Positions 10,929 through 21,409 of a stretch of 37,930 nucleotides of DNA are shown piece after piece. The stretch spans positions 1 through 37,930 of the forward strand of contig JNEU01000619.1 in NCBI GenBank assembly GCA_000697475.1. Reading direction: 5' to 3'. A program made the position numbers and the translations under genes. The notes under the pieces are model-generated. The model made no database searches. It had not been told where the DNA came from and saw only the letters and a program-made list of their open reading frames with translations. Each line of letters starts with the position of its first letter. Within the stretch, counting starts at the first letter, position 1. The DNA is from Lichtheimia corymbifera B2541 (Eukaryota > Mucoromycota > Mucoromycetes > Mucorales > Lichtheimiaceae).

Positions 10929-13391
10929 TTACGTTGAATGAAGAGCTTCCTCGCTGTATTTCATCAGATCTCCTATGACATGTCTCAATCGTGCGACTTG
11001 GCTGCGTTCTTCCTTTAAGGCCCCCTCGGTCTCTTTGAGCTGAACAAGCCAGTTCTTGATCTCCTCGTCCTTGGCACGTAACTTTTTCCTGCTCAACTCC
11101 AATTGATATGTGGCATTTTCACCTTGTCCTTCGAGATCCTTGATTTTCGACTTGTAACTCAAGACTTGTTGCTGCAACTCATATCTTGCATCGACTGCAG
11201 TAGAAAACTCTTCTCGTGTCCGTGACAAATCTTTGAGGATGGCTTCCACTGTATCCTCCAATTGTGTAATGCGTGCGATACGTTTCTCATCCATGGATCG
11301 TGCTTCTCGTGCTTCCTGCAACTGTCCTTGCATATCACTGATTTCATTCCTTGCCACATTGAGCTCCTCTTCCATCCCATGCATCGTGTCTTCGAGTTGA
11401 TCACATCGTCGAGAAACACGTTTCTTTTCCAAATCAGCTGACATTGCTTCCTCTTGTGCTTGTTGTAATTGTGCTTTTTGCTCTTGAACAATGTGCTGTA
11501 ATTTCTCAATATGTGATGTTGCATCCTCCAATGTCATGGATAATTCCTCCAGCTTGCGAATTTGTTCCTCATAGTCGCGTAACTTGTTGTGCATATCCTC
11601 AAGCTCATGGGTCAGTTGAACAACCTTTTGTTTGGTTGATGCCAATTCTCTGGTGCGTGCAAGATCCGCTTCTTCAAGCTCCTCTTCCCTACGTGCAGCT
11701 GCATTGGCCATTTGGGTGAGATGTGATGCAGTGTCGGCAAGTTCACGTGATAAGCTGGTTTTGGCTGCATGCAGATTGCTGATAAGCTCATCCTTCTCTT
11801 TGGCTTGTCGAATTGTTGCCTGAGCACGCTCATATTCACCACGCACACGTGCTATCTCCTTTTCCTTGAGCTCCAACTGATAAGTCAAATCCTCAATCGT
11901 CTCTTCATGCTCTCTAACACGTCGTGTAGCTGTCTGATTGTGTGCCAATTCACTTCGCGCTCGTTCTAGTTGCTTGTTGCTCGCGTCAAGGTCATATTCC
12001 AAATCTCGTATCCTCTCTTCGGCATCTTTCATATCTTGTAACTTGGACTGAAGACGATCATATTCAATCTTGAGTTCTTGTAACTCCTTCTCGCTCGTTG
12101 TCTGATCACGTCTGAGTTCATCACGTATACGCATCATCTCTTTATCCTTGAGCTTCAACTGATGATTCAGGTCGTCAATAGTCGCCTCATTTTCTCTGGC
12201 ACGTCGTGCTGCCGTCTGACTACGCTCCAGCTCATTTCTCACTCGCTGCAATTGCTTGTTGCTGGTATCAAGGTCGTATTCCAAATCTCGTATCCTCTCT
12301 TCAGCATCCTTGTTCTCTTGTAGCTTGGATTGAAGACGACCATATTCAGCCTTGAGCTCAAGCAACTCCTTTTCGTTCGTCGTATGATCACGCTCAAGCT
12401 CATCACGTACACGTGCCACTTCCTTCTCCTTGAGTTGTAGTTGGAAATTCAAATCATCAATGGTCGCCTCATATTCCTTGGCACGTTCTGCTGTTGACTG
12501 GCTACGCTCCAACTCATTCCTCACTCGCTGCAACTGCTTGTTGCTGATATCCAATTCAGACTCCAAATCTTGTATCTTGTCCTCCGCCATCTTTGCATCA
12601 TGTTCCAATTCTGAAGTGCGTGCACGTAGCTTATCGATCTCAGCCTGACGAGCATTGCTCTCGATAGTCAATGTATCATTCTCGTTGGAAAGCTCGTCAA
12701 GCTTGTCGCGAAGGGATTTCATCTCATGATAGGATCGATTGTAGTCGGATTCTTGAGTACGAGTCTGATTCTGCAACCTCTCGTTTTCCATGGTGGCTTC
12801 TTCCAACTGAGATCGCACCTCAATCAAGTCCTTTCCCATACGTTCGTGCTCAGTCGCAAGCTGATCATACATTTCACGTAGCTTGTTATCCTGCTCATGA
12901 CTTTTGCTTTGTTGTTGCTCCAATTGCTGCTCCAATTCTTTCACCTTGTCTTGAGAAGCTCGTAGTTGTTCCTCCAAATAGGTATGATCCTCATCCGCGT
13001 GTGTGTTCTTATAAGCCAATGCTTCTTTTTCTGCAATACGATCGACAAGCGTTTGGATCTGCTTTTGATGACTCTCCACCAACTCGTCATGCTTCTTTTG
13101 TAACTCATCACGTTCAAGTGTCATGCTGTCGAGCTGTGCTTTGAGATCACGTGCCTGGTTGTAAGCTTCCTGCACCTTGGTCTTGGCCTCATCGACAACG
13201 GACGACGTGTCGTTGCCATTGTAATGTGCAAAGTTGGTTTCACGCAACGGTCGAAAATATGAACGTCTGGGTGCCTTTGGATTCCCTCGTGGTGTAGCAA
13301 TGCGATCGTTGCCCCAGGATTCATCTGCATACGAGACTCGAGTGCTAGGTCGAAGGTCGTGCACTTCAGGTGATCGTCTGCCTCTCACCAT
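10929..13391 (-). CDS. Large coiled-coil protein with 94-residue internal repeats
   Basis: A single coding exon gives 820 residues. Residues 1-65 are basic and disordered (MVRGRRSPEVHDLRPSTRVS). From about residue 66 to the end, charged heptad-like sequence rich in Glu, Leu, Gln, Arg and Lys predicts an almost continuous coiled coil. An internal repeat begins at residues 281, 375 and 469, each opening with D.SNKQLQRVRNELERSQ or a variant and containing ATIDDLN.QL.LKEKE and LQSKLQ. The exact 94-residue spacing implies tandem duplication. No motor, kinase or membrane domain is visible. It could be a structural, spindle-pole, septum or trafficking scaffold, but composition alone cannot decide, and matches to myosin tails would be non-specific. 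The ATG at 13391 lies just after a likely 5' UTR intron. The gene is convergent with H4 and divergent from TYW1. Confidence 0.85.
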   Translation of the reverse strand: MVRGRRSPEVHDLRPSTRVSYADESWGNDRIATPRGNPKAPRRSYFRPLRETNFAHYNGNDTSSVVDEAKTKVQEAYNQARDLKAQLDSMTLERDELQKKHDELVESHQKQIQTLVDRIAEKEALAYKNTHADEDHTYLEEQLRASQDKVKELEQQLEQQQSKSHEQDNKLREMYDQLATEHERMGKDLIEVRSQLEEATMENERLQNQTRTQESDYNRSYHEMKSLRDKLDELSNENDTLTIESNARQAEIDKLRARTSELEHDAKMAEDKIQDLESELDISNKQLQRVRNELERSQSTAERAKEYEATIDDLNFQLQLKEKEVARVRDELERDHTTNEKELLELKAEYGRLQSKLQENKDAEERIRDLEYDLDTSNKQLQRVRNELERSQTAARRARENEATIDDLNHQLKLKDKEMMRIRDELRRDQTTSEKELQELKIEYDRLQSKLQDMKDAEERIRDLEYDLDASNKQLERARSELAHNQTATRRVREHEETIEDLTYQLELKEKEIARVRGEYERAQATIRQAKEKDELISNLHAAKTSLSRELADTASHLTQMANAAARREEELEEADLARTRELASTKQKVVQLTHELEDMHNKLRDYEEQIRKLEELSMTLEDATSHIEKLQHIVQEQKAQLQQAQEEAMSADLEKKRVSRRCDQLEDTMHGMEEELNVARNEISDMQGQLQEAREARSMDEKRIARITQLEDTVEAILKDLSRTREEFSTAVDARYELQQQVLSYKSKIKDLEGQGENATYQLELSRKKLRAKDEEIKNWLVQLKETEGALKEERSQVARLRHVIGDLMKYSEEALHST

Positions 13392-13400
13392 GGCAGTGTG

Positions 13401-13457
13401 CTAGAATACAAATGTATATGAGATGACTAGAGCTACTTGAGAATAAATGCAACTTAC
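13401..13457 (-). other. Probable 5' UTR intron of the coiled-coil gene
   Basis: On the minus strand, GTAAGTTGCA begins at 13457 and TATTCTAG ends at 13401, ten bases before the ATG. The 57-nt length matches the coding introns elsewhere in the window. Confidence 0.6.
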
Positions 13458-14248
13458 CTATTATAACTGTTGTCAAGGAAGAGGGTGATAAAAGGGTAAA
13501 GTGGGCGTGAGTGAGAGAGAGAGAGTGCGAGTGAATGGGGAATGAGGGAAAGCTGTTGAAGAAAAATATAAAGTCAAAGGGGGGAAAAGGAAGAAAACTG
13601 AGCACGCGTTTCCAGGTGGGTTGCACCGATTTTCAATACAGCAGCGCGCTCTTTTGATCACACGACCCTGATAAATTATTCCACCACTGCTATGGATATA
13701 GTAGACATGGTGATCATCAATGTCTTGCTTGATACATACAATGACCTATTTATTATCACTTGCATCCTTTCTACGTGATATTCACATTCTTTCTTCTATT
13801 ACGTATCAGCCATCTGCCAGATACAGGTGACTCCTTTTTATACCCATGCCCTAACTAACTTATTATGTATGAGATTTTGACGATGATTTGCTATGCAAAG
13901 GGTGTTGGCAGGATATCCCCACCCTCTCAAGAATACGAACATTATCCTTAATAGGAACAAGAAACTGGAAAGAGTCCACGTGATAATGAAGCGTCCATTT
14001 TGATATAACAATAAGTAATTATCAGCAAGCAGCTTTAAAGCTAGAAGCCTATTTACGTATAAGAGACATATAAAGGGGGATTGGTATCATTGAAAGCACA
14101 AAGAGCAGGTTTTGATATGAAACATATGCAGCTGTATGATTGGTCATTGATGGGAGGAGTTGAAGCCACGGATTGTGGTATAAAGTGGAGAAAAGAGACC
14201 CGAGGATTCATTCTGCTTGGGTTGCACCAGAAAACTTTCTCTTTTGAT
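13458..14248. promoter_or_regulatory. Divergent promoter region between the coiled-coil gene and TYW1
   Basis: On the minus strand a TATATTT-type box (about 13565-13575) precedes a pyrimidine-rich leader with CT repeats. On the plus strand CATATAAAGG (about 14067-14076) is a good TATA box for TYW1. Between them lie about 500 bp of AT-rich sequence with no gene. Confidence 0.5.
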
Positions 14249-16447
14249 ATGAACAACGTGGTCAACAGCTTACTCAACGGCTTCTCAAGCATGTTGGCCT
14301 TGGGTGGCGACGCCCCAGCAAGTGATCAGGGTGGTTGCGCATGTGCAGGTCCAGAAGGTGGATCTTGTTGCAAGACTCAACAACAACCCAAAGCAGCAGA
14401 AAAGGACAATTGTGCATGTGGTCCTCAACAAGGCCCCACTGAAATCGAGTCCATGAAGTTGTTTTATGCGACACTGACAGGAACAGCAAAGACCTTTGCG
14501 GCTGAACTTCAACAACGACTTGAACAAGACAACAACGTCAAGATTAAGCAACTGCAACTGGTGGAGATCACCGATTACGACAATGACGACTTATTGACAG
14601 AGACGTCTGTTTGCGTATTCTTGTTATCGTGTTATAACGTGGAAGGACCTTTAGATTGGTATGTATATATAGAGAGAGTAAGAGTGGATGAGGCATGATG
14701 GCATTTTGACTGATTGATAATGACATTCAAGGTTCTCCAAATGGCTCAGAGATCTTCGATACGATTGGCGTGTGGATCGTCTTGCACTTCAAAAGCTACG
14801 ATATGCTGTCTGTGGTTTGGGTGATTCTGCATATGGTGAAGAATTCAATGTGGCTGCAGCACAAATCGACAAATGGCTCGGTCAACTTGGTGCCACTCGT
14901 ATCTATCCATTGGGTTCATGCGACAAGAACGCAGATCAAAAGGCACAATTTGAAGAATGGGCGGATCAATTCGTAAAGGAGTTGCACGACAAGAGCTCTT
15001 TGGAATTCGCTCCTGCACATATCGAATATGATTCGGATGCTGAAGGTGAAGAAGAAGCTGAGGATGAACAAGAGCAGCAAGAAGTCCAAATTGGATCTGA
15101 AGACGAGATGGTCGATGTGGAGGATATGGGCAAAATGGCAACCAAGCTAAAGACAGCAAAGGAGAACCGTGAACGTGAGGAGCATGAATATACAGTTGCA
15201 CAGGCAAAGGCAAAGCGCACAATTGGTGTTGATGGACATACAACCGTCGTCAAGAAATCAGAACCACGTGAAATGGTATCGCCTATGCTTCACAAGAACC
15301 TTACAAAGCAAGGATACAAGATCGTCGGCTCTCACTCAGGTGTCAAGATTTGTCGATGGACCAAAGCAGCATTACGTGGTCGTGGTTTTTGTTACAAGCA
15401 CAGCTTTTATGGTATCCAAAGCCATTTGTGTATGGAAACTACCCCTTCGCTTGCATGTGCCAACAAGTGTGTCTTTTGCTGGCGTCATCATACCAATCCT
15501 GTGGGTACTACTTGGCGCTGGAAGGTGGATGATCCCAAGTTTATTTTGGATGGTGCTATGGAGAATCACTACAAAATGATCAAGCAACTCAAAGGTGTGC
15601 CAGGAGTCAAGGCTGATCGCTTCCAGGAAGCATCCACTATCAGACATTGTGCTTTATCTCTCGTGGGTGAACCCATTTTCGTAAGTAAAAGTGATATGTT
15701 TGTATGATTCATTGCTAATGTTAACTTGTTTTACAGTATCCTCATATCAATGAATTTGTCAAACTCTTGCACGAGCACAACATCTCATCATTCTTGGTTA
15801 CCAATGCGCAGTTCCCTGAAAAGATTACTGAAATGGATCTTGTTACCCAGCTATATGTCAGCATCGATGCCGGTACAAAGGAAGGATTGAAGAAAATCGA
15901 TCGACCCCTCTTCCGTGATTTCTGGGAACGATTCCTCGACAGCTTGGAAGCCCTCGCCAAAAAGGGCCAACGCACAGTATACCGATTGACACTCGTCAAG
16001 GATCACAACACTGAAGAATTGGATAACTACGTTGAGTTGGTGCGACGGGGTAAACCTTCCTTCATTGAAGTCAAGGGTGTGACCTACTGTGGCTATAGTG
16101 GTGCCAGCAACTTGACAATGGCCAACGTCCCATACCATCACGAAGTGGTCGATTTTTGCCAAAAGCTCACAGAGAAGCTTGGTCCCGGTTATGAAGTTGC
16201 TGCTGAGCATGCCCATTCTTGTTCAATTCTTATTGCACAGACATCATTCAAAATCAATGGCGAATGGCATACGCATATCGACTATGACAAATTCTTTGAG
16301 CTTGTAAGGAGCGGCAAGCCTTTCAACAGCCTGGATTACGTGGCCAAGACACCATCATGGGCTGTATTTGGTGCTCCAGAAGGTGGTTTCAATCCAAATG
16401 ATACACGATTCTACCGCAAAAACCGTAAAGTAGCCCCAGCATCATAA
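14249..16447 (+). CDS. TYW1: tRNA wybutosine-synthesising protein 1 (flavodoxin / radical SAM)
   Basis: TYW1 condenses N1-methylguanosine-37 of tRNA-Phe with pyruvate to make the tricyclic 4-demethylwyosine base. Three exons (14249-14658, 14732-15680, 15737-16447) give 689 residues. The N-terminal flavodoxin domain has the FMN loop ATLTGTAKTF (about 74-83), FLLSCYNVEG and GLGDSAYGEEFN. An acidic linker (about 230-280, with EGEEEAEDEQEQQE) leads to the radical SAM domain with CANKCVFC: cluster ligands Cys379, Cys383, Cys386. VKGVTYCGYSGASNLTM and YEVAAEHAHSCSIL are typical of eukaryotic TYW1. Near the N-terminus is a Cys-rich segment (Cys30, 32, 40, 41, 55, 57). In-frame ATGs at 14081, 14117, 14126 and 14150 could extend the protein. 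The TATA at about 14070 rules against 14081, but 14117-14150 remain possible. Confidence 0.93.
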
Positions 16448-16563
16448 TCCACTTTTTTGTTTATTTATGCATAAAAAACTTGTTGTTCATATGACTTTGT
16501 CTCACTTATAAATCATATCATGATTTCCCACCAATTTCCCTATATCGCTCTTCCTTTTCATCA

Positions 16564-16977
16564 ATGTCTGAAAAATCGAGTACTGGCAAATCCGACAAGA
16601 GTAATCCACGTCAAAGGACACGATCTTCAAAAGCCGGTCTTCAGTTTCCTGTGGGTCGGGTCCATCGTTTCCTTCGTGAGGGTCATTTTGCACCTCGTGT
16701 CGCTGAAGGGTCAGCTATTTATCTTACGGCAGTACTTGAATACTTGACAGCAGAAGTACTCGAGTTGGCGGGTAATGCTGCCATTGATAACAGAAAGACA
16801 CGCATCAATCCACGTCATCTGCAGTTGGCTATTCGAAATGACGAGGAGCTCCATATTCTTCTTGACAACGTCACTATCGCTCAAGGTGGTGTGCTGCCCA
16901 ATATCCATACCAGCTTGCTTCCCAAAAAACATCTACTTGACATGCAAACAAAAATGAAGCAATCACCAGAATTGTAA
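16564..16977 (+). CDS. Divergent histone H2A variant ending in SPEL
   Basis: This 137-residue intronless H2A-family protein keeps [13 protein letters not shown], the acidic patch ([20 protein letters not shown]) and [10 protein letters not shown], so it should still pair with H2B. It differs from the window's H2A in its tail ([20 protein letters not shown]), the L1 loop ([17 protein letters not shown] for [17 protein letters not shown]), [13 protein letters not shown], and a longer C-terminal tail ending QSPEL. The SQ damage-response site is thus SP. It is not H2A.Z, since H2A.Z-type GDEEL and GGGVIPHI are absent. It starts 117 bp after TYW1 and has its own candidate TATA (CTTATAAATC, about 16505) and pyrimidine-rich leader but none of the motifs shared by the core histone promoters. 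A role in particular chromatin or developmental stages is inference; a decaying paralogue is possible, but the frame is intact. Confidence 0.9.
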   Translation: MSEKSSTGKSDKSNPRQRTRSSKAGLQFPVGRVHRFLREGHFAPRVAEGSAIYLTAVLEYLTAEVLELAGNAAIDNRKTRINPRHLQLAIRNDEELHILLDNVTIAQGGVLPNIHTSLLPKKHLLDMQTKMKQSPEL

Positions 16978-17219
16978 AGCCCTTTGATCCTTTATCACAC
17001 ACTTTTTGCAACGTTCACCTATCCATACTATTACCTTGCGTAAAGAAAAAGAATGACCTACACTCCATGTTTTGGCAATATCACTACTAGCATTTTATCA
17101 CATTGAATAAAAGCTCCTGCAACTGATCAATCAAAAAAGGCATCCTGTGAATAAGATACTATCATTTACTAATATGCACTACTAAGGTAAGTATTGTAAA
17201 GGTACAAAGTGACTCAATG

Positions 17220-19237
17220 TTAGGCGGTTGTCTTTTCGTCTTCCACTTGCTGCTTTGTTTCCTGGTTGTGGTTCTCGCCGTTTTGTCTCAAGTGAGCGAG
17301 AGGATCATCTGGATCGATCCCTTTTGCACGTAGCTCCTTTTCGGCGCTCTTGACAAACATGGCTTTGGTCGAGAAAATAACATCAAGCTCTTCAAGGGAT
17401 TTCGACATTGTCTCTGGGTATAATGCCCACACCACAGGGATAACTGCAACATTGAACCCAGCGTAAAGAATGAACGTAGCCCATCCAATCTTTTCAAATA
17501 GGGAGGGTGTAGACAACGTCACCAGGCCATTACCAATGGACCACCCGATAGTACTCCATGCACCACCACGTGCGCGCACTTTGAGTGGAAAGATCTCGAC
17601 CTAGAACCTTTGCGTGTGAGTTACCATACATATCCTTCCCCAACGTCCTTGTCATTCATACTCACGGGGTAAAGCCAGGTGACAGTCAACCATGTCATGC
17701 CAAAAAATGCTGTATACAAAAACACAAACACCGTCGCACCAATGCCCATGCCCTATTCAACATGCATGATCAATACCAATGCCATGCCGTCAATGTTTAT
17801 ATAAACATACCAGCGGATTTCTTTCAAGAATGTCAGGCTTGCATAGAACACCAATACCAATAAAGCATACTGCTTGGCACACTGCACCATACATCATGAT
17901 AAATCGACGACCCCACCTATCTAATGTGATGACTGCGACAAAAGTAGATATCATGTATGTGATATTGTTGATGCCAGCAACCAGCATTGACACAAAGGAA
18001 TCAAAACCAGCCAATCGAAAGATCTCAGGTGCATAGATCGTTACCTAGAAGCGGTCATCCTGTGTAAGCGATGGTAAAGGAGAAGATCAATCATCGTCAC
18101 ACTCACCACACCAATACCAACAAGCTACAGGATGCACGTAAACGCTGCATTTAGAACAAAGGCGATATGACTCTATCTGTGTAATACTTTACCTGCTGCA
18201 TAATTTGAATCCACACAGTCATATGAACACGTCGGGGGATATTCATTTCATCCTTTTCAAACAACATCTTGTAAAAGCTGGGTTCACCTCCTTGTGCCTC
18301 TTCAATACGCAATGTTTCGCGAATTTCTTTGAGCTCATGAAGCACGTTGGGATGATTGCGATCACCATCTCCTCTTAAGGCAGCAAGCACTTGAATAGCT
18401 TGCTCCTCACGATTATGTTTTAATAGCCAGCGGGGTGACTCTGGGAAGAAAAAGACCATGACTAGCAATACCATCTGAGGAAACATTTGGAACGCTATTG
18501 GGAATCGCCAACGAACGCTATTGTCAGGTGCAAACGTCATGGCAAATGCCAGCCAATACTATTATTATAGGATTAGCCTGTGACCCATCATCCAAAAACA
18601 AGTTTGCTGTAGTACTACTTACGGCAACCACAACACCAAAGATGTTTAATGTGAATTGCATTGCAATAAAGGCACCTCGACTCATAGGCGTACTCGTTTC
18701 AGCCGACCATACTGGTACAATGGCATTCCTATTATGATGTCATCCTTATCCATCAATATGATTGATACATGCGCATGTATCTTTAGACTTACAAGTAGCC
18801 TGTAGCAACGCCTGTAATAATACGAGAGCAAATCATCCACTCCACGTTTTGAGCAGCGGTCTGCAATGTGGCCCCAAAGATACCCCAAATGCATCCCAAG
18901 ATGACACATTTGATCCGTCCCAGCTTGTCGCCTGCATATCCACCAAAGAATGAACCGATCAGGGAACCACAATAGTATGCAGCAACAACCCCTCCACGCA
19001 TAGCTTCATTTCCACCCAAGTTCATGGTTTCGATGTAATCGCGTGAGTTGTTGACACCTGCCATCAAGCCTTGGTCATACTACAGCATTCGAATTATATA
19101 TGTGAGCTTTGAGATGAGGATTATGACAGCACAGAAACACATACACCAAACGCAAAGATGCTGAATCCACATGCAACATTGATAGCAATGATCAGCTTAC
19201 GCCCATGCAGTTTATCAGAAATATTGAAAACTGCCAT
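17220..19237 (-). CDS. MFS sugar transporter, hexose-transporter type
   Basis: Twelve-helix major facilitator (sugar porter family), expected in the plasma membrane. Eight exons on the minus strand give 523 residues: 19237-19145, 19079-18793, 18728-18623, 18558-18193, 18124-18107, 18044-17811, 17752-17666, 17600-17220. Signatures are FGYDQGLMAGV in helix 1, GGYAGDKLGRIK, PESPRWLLK before the cytoplasmic loop, LDRWGRRFIM, and YPVEIFPLKVRARG in the second half, with PETMSKSLEELD after helix 12. Exon 5 is only 18 nt (LVGIGV) but keeps the frame and the helix-7 sequence. Substrate cannot be deduced; a monosaccharide is the family default. The N-terminus is short (about 14 residues before helix 1). 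The gene is convergent with the H2A variant, 242 bp apart. Confidence 0.88.
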
Positions 19238-20193
19238 ATTGCTGAAATCTCGTCGTGTGTGTGTATCAACGCGCGAATTAGCAATCACAACAAGGCCGGT
19301 TGCTTATATACAAACACTTGTATGGGAACACAATACGTATATAGCTGATTTCCCTTGTTGTACTAAGGAGATCCTCTCATCCGACGACTGATATCCACAA
19401 GATATGGATTACTCAAATGGTTGTTTACAATGATAACTGACCCATTTTGGGGGGAATGGGAAGGAAAATGGATTTCATAATTGGTAAGAATGACCCATGT
19501 GTGTTGCTATTGTTGTCAATAGAAAGCAGGTACTTTTCTTCATCCTCACATGACCCGTCGTAGCTGTGTGTGCGTGTTTTCTGGCCCATCAGAAAGTCGA
19601 GTAGATTCTGCATTCTGCTGTGTAACCTTGTCAGCCTCTCGCAATAATGCAGCATGCCTTTCAGTTGCCGATTTGCCGTTCCTGGTTGGCTGTCGTTCGC
19701 AGCATTTACACAGGATCCACCTCTCGTGTTACACCACTCCGAGGTTTTGATTCGTTAAATTGATTCTTTGCTTCTTTTTAGGCATTTCATTCTACGATTT
19801 CCTTTGTTTGATGCTATTCTCAATTACGAAATACGTGATCGCTGAGTACGGCGCTGATCCGTTGATCCGATAGAGGCATGACAATCACCCCTTTAGGTTC
19901 AATGGTAGCATCCATAAAAGGAGGGCTCGTTCACGTAGGTATGTTTTTCACGGGCAGAACCGAAGTTAGTGTTGGATATCGTCATTACAATGTTAAGTTA
20001 CTGACATAATTTTCTTTTTCATAAATGACGACATATTGATTCAGTGATTTATTGAGCAACAATCATGTATATATAAGTACTTTAGCAAACGAAGATGTAA
20101 TTGACATCTTTAAGCTTATCCTAACTAACATCTTGTTGCTAGGCAAGTAACATTAAAGGATGCCTAGGCACTACTGCCATTAAAACATGGGGC
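19238..20193. other. Sugar transporter upstream region, no gene seen
   Basis: About 950 bp of AT-rich sequence. The first 150 bases should hold the transporter's promoter. Short open frames on both strands lack coherent composition. I see no tRNA and no strong repeat. Confidence 0.5.
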
Positions 20194-21019
20194 TTATCCT
20201 CGAATGCCCGAATTGGTTCTCAAGGCATAAAGCCAGGTCATTAACTCGTCTGTATGAGCCGGGCCTTGAGCGTAGTTGCAGATCAGAGGTGTAACTTCAA
20301 GGTTTTCTTCATAGTGATTGTGCCGAGTATCTCCAACAATGTTCACAACACGATTGAATGATAAGCGCTGGTAAAGAGGAACGTCCACTGCGAAGCTTCC
20401 TGTGATCCGTGTGTGAGGGCACACGAACCCATATTCCTCGGCTTTCGTAATGGTTTCTTCCAGGGTAACAGTTTTACCATAGACACTCTAATGTTCCACT
20501 TCTTTTGGGAAATCCTGTAACACTCGGTACTGTGCTTTTTTCTTCATTGTCTTGATGATTGAATCGGCAACAATGATGCCTTCACCGAAGGTAGTATGAC
20601 CTCTGATGAAATTGAGGCTGGGTGTAGTTGGTTGAACATGGCCATTGTCATCAACGGGTGGTGAAATGCGTGCTGTGGATGGCGAAGCATGGATCGGCAT
20701 TTCACTTTGCTCTCTGCTGCTCCTCAAATTGTTCATGGAATACTGCATGTCTGATAATGTCTCATTGGATGCCAGCTATTCTCGTTCCCATTTGTTCAAA
20801 TCCATGGATGTCGCCCTTGTGATCGATCTCCTTCTCGATGTTTTGATGCTGAGGACTTTGCTATTTGCACCATGCCAACTTACAGCACCCGACGTAGACC
20901 ATGGCACCTAAACCAACTTTTGCAGATGCTTCACGGAGTGTTCGCTATATCGAAAGTAACAAGGTGGCGTGCATGAGTAGTGACTCATCAAGCGACATGA
21001 TTGAGGTTTACCTATTTAT
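20194..21019 (-). pseudogene. Unidentified protein-like frame interrupted only by TAG codons
   Basis: One minus-strand frame runs about 275 codons from 21019 to the TAA at 20194 and is broken only by three TAGs (20910-20908, 20778-20776, 20490-20488). No TAA, TGA or frameshift is visible. Composition is protein-like throughout, for example IKTSRRRSITRATSMDLNKW, TTFGEGIIVADSIIKTMKKK and VPLYQRLSFNRVVNIVGD. I do not recognise the family. Possibilities are a pseudogene with few lesions, a transposon or viral gene relic, or a gene needing TAG readthrough; the first two are likelier. A short GTAAGT...AG pair overlapping one part looks too small (35 nt) to be an intron. A degenerate repeat that also occurs near 25914 starts right upstream. 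Confidence 0.4.
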
Positions 21020-21021
21020 AA

Positions 21022-21150
21022 GAGTCCAATATCACAATGAGACGACAACAATGAGAGCAGGAAAACAAAGAAACCCTATGAATGACAACAAGGATCAGCG
21101 CCTATTCACAGGGTTGCAAGAAGTGATAAACACACAAACCTTGGCAATTT
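21022..21150. repeat. Degenerate dispersed repeat, copy A
   Basis: Begins AGAGTCCAATATCACAATGA and shares with 25914-26085 the ordered blocks CCTAT..GAA.G.CACAA, CACAGG.TTGCA and AGCAACCAAA. Similarity is patchy, as expected of old copies. It abuts the TAG-broken frame ending at 21019. Confidence 0.45.
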
Positions 21151-21190
21151 GACCTTGTAAGCAACCAAAGAAGAAGAGAGGTGCGGGATT

Positions 21191-21409
21191 ATGATGAACG
21201 GCGACAACATCCTTTTATTGTGCATTGTGGGCGTGGGTATTTCTATCTGTTGGGGATGGTGCATTGATAAATTGATGCAAGAGCTGATAAAATGGTGGGG
21301 TGCATATATCAGGAATAAAGCTGAGGAGCCTAGTGCAATGTTGTCTATGCATTCATCAGCAAGTGATGATAAGAAATCTATCAAGAAAATCAATCACTTG
21401 TACGCCTAA
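21191..21409 (+). CDS. Possible small single-pass membrane protein
   Basis: A 72-residue open frame has one hydrophobic segment (NILLLCIVGVGISICWGWC, about residues 5-23) followed by a charged tail with EEPSA and DDKKSIKK. The layout is that of a small tail-in-cytosol membrane protein, but the frame overlaps an equally long frame on the other strand. No promoter or homologue is evident. It may be chance. Confidence 0.2.
   Translation: MMNGDNILLLCIVGVGISICWGWCIDKLMQELIKWWGAYIRNKAEEPSAMLSMHSSASDDKKSIKKINHLYA

Noticed and set aside
12671..13144. 157-codon plus-strand frame within the coiled-coil gene
   Set aside because: The opposite strand carries an uninterrupted 820-residue coiled coil; this frame is incidental.
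16564..16977. H2A.Z assignment for the variant H2A
   Set aside because: The characteristic H2A.Z segments around GDEEL and GGGVIPHI are absent; the protein has RNDEEL and QGGVLPNI as in ordinary H2A.
20194..21019. Genetic code reassignment of TAG
   Set aside because: Genes here such as the acetolactate synthase subunit, the hydratase and the deacetylase end at TAG exactly where their families end, so TAG is a stop in this genome.
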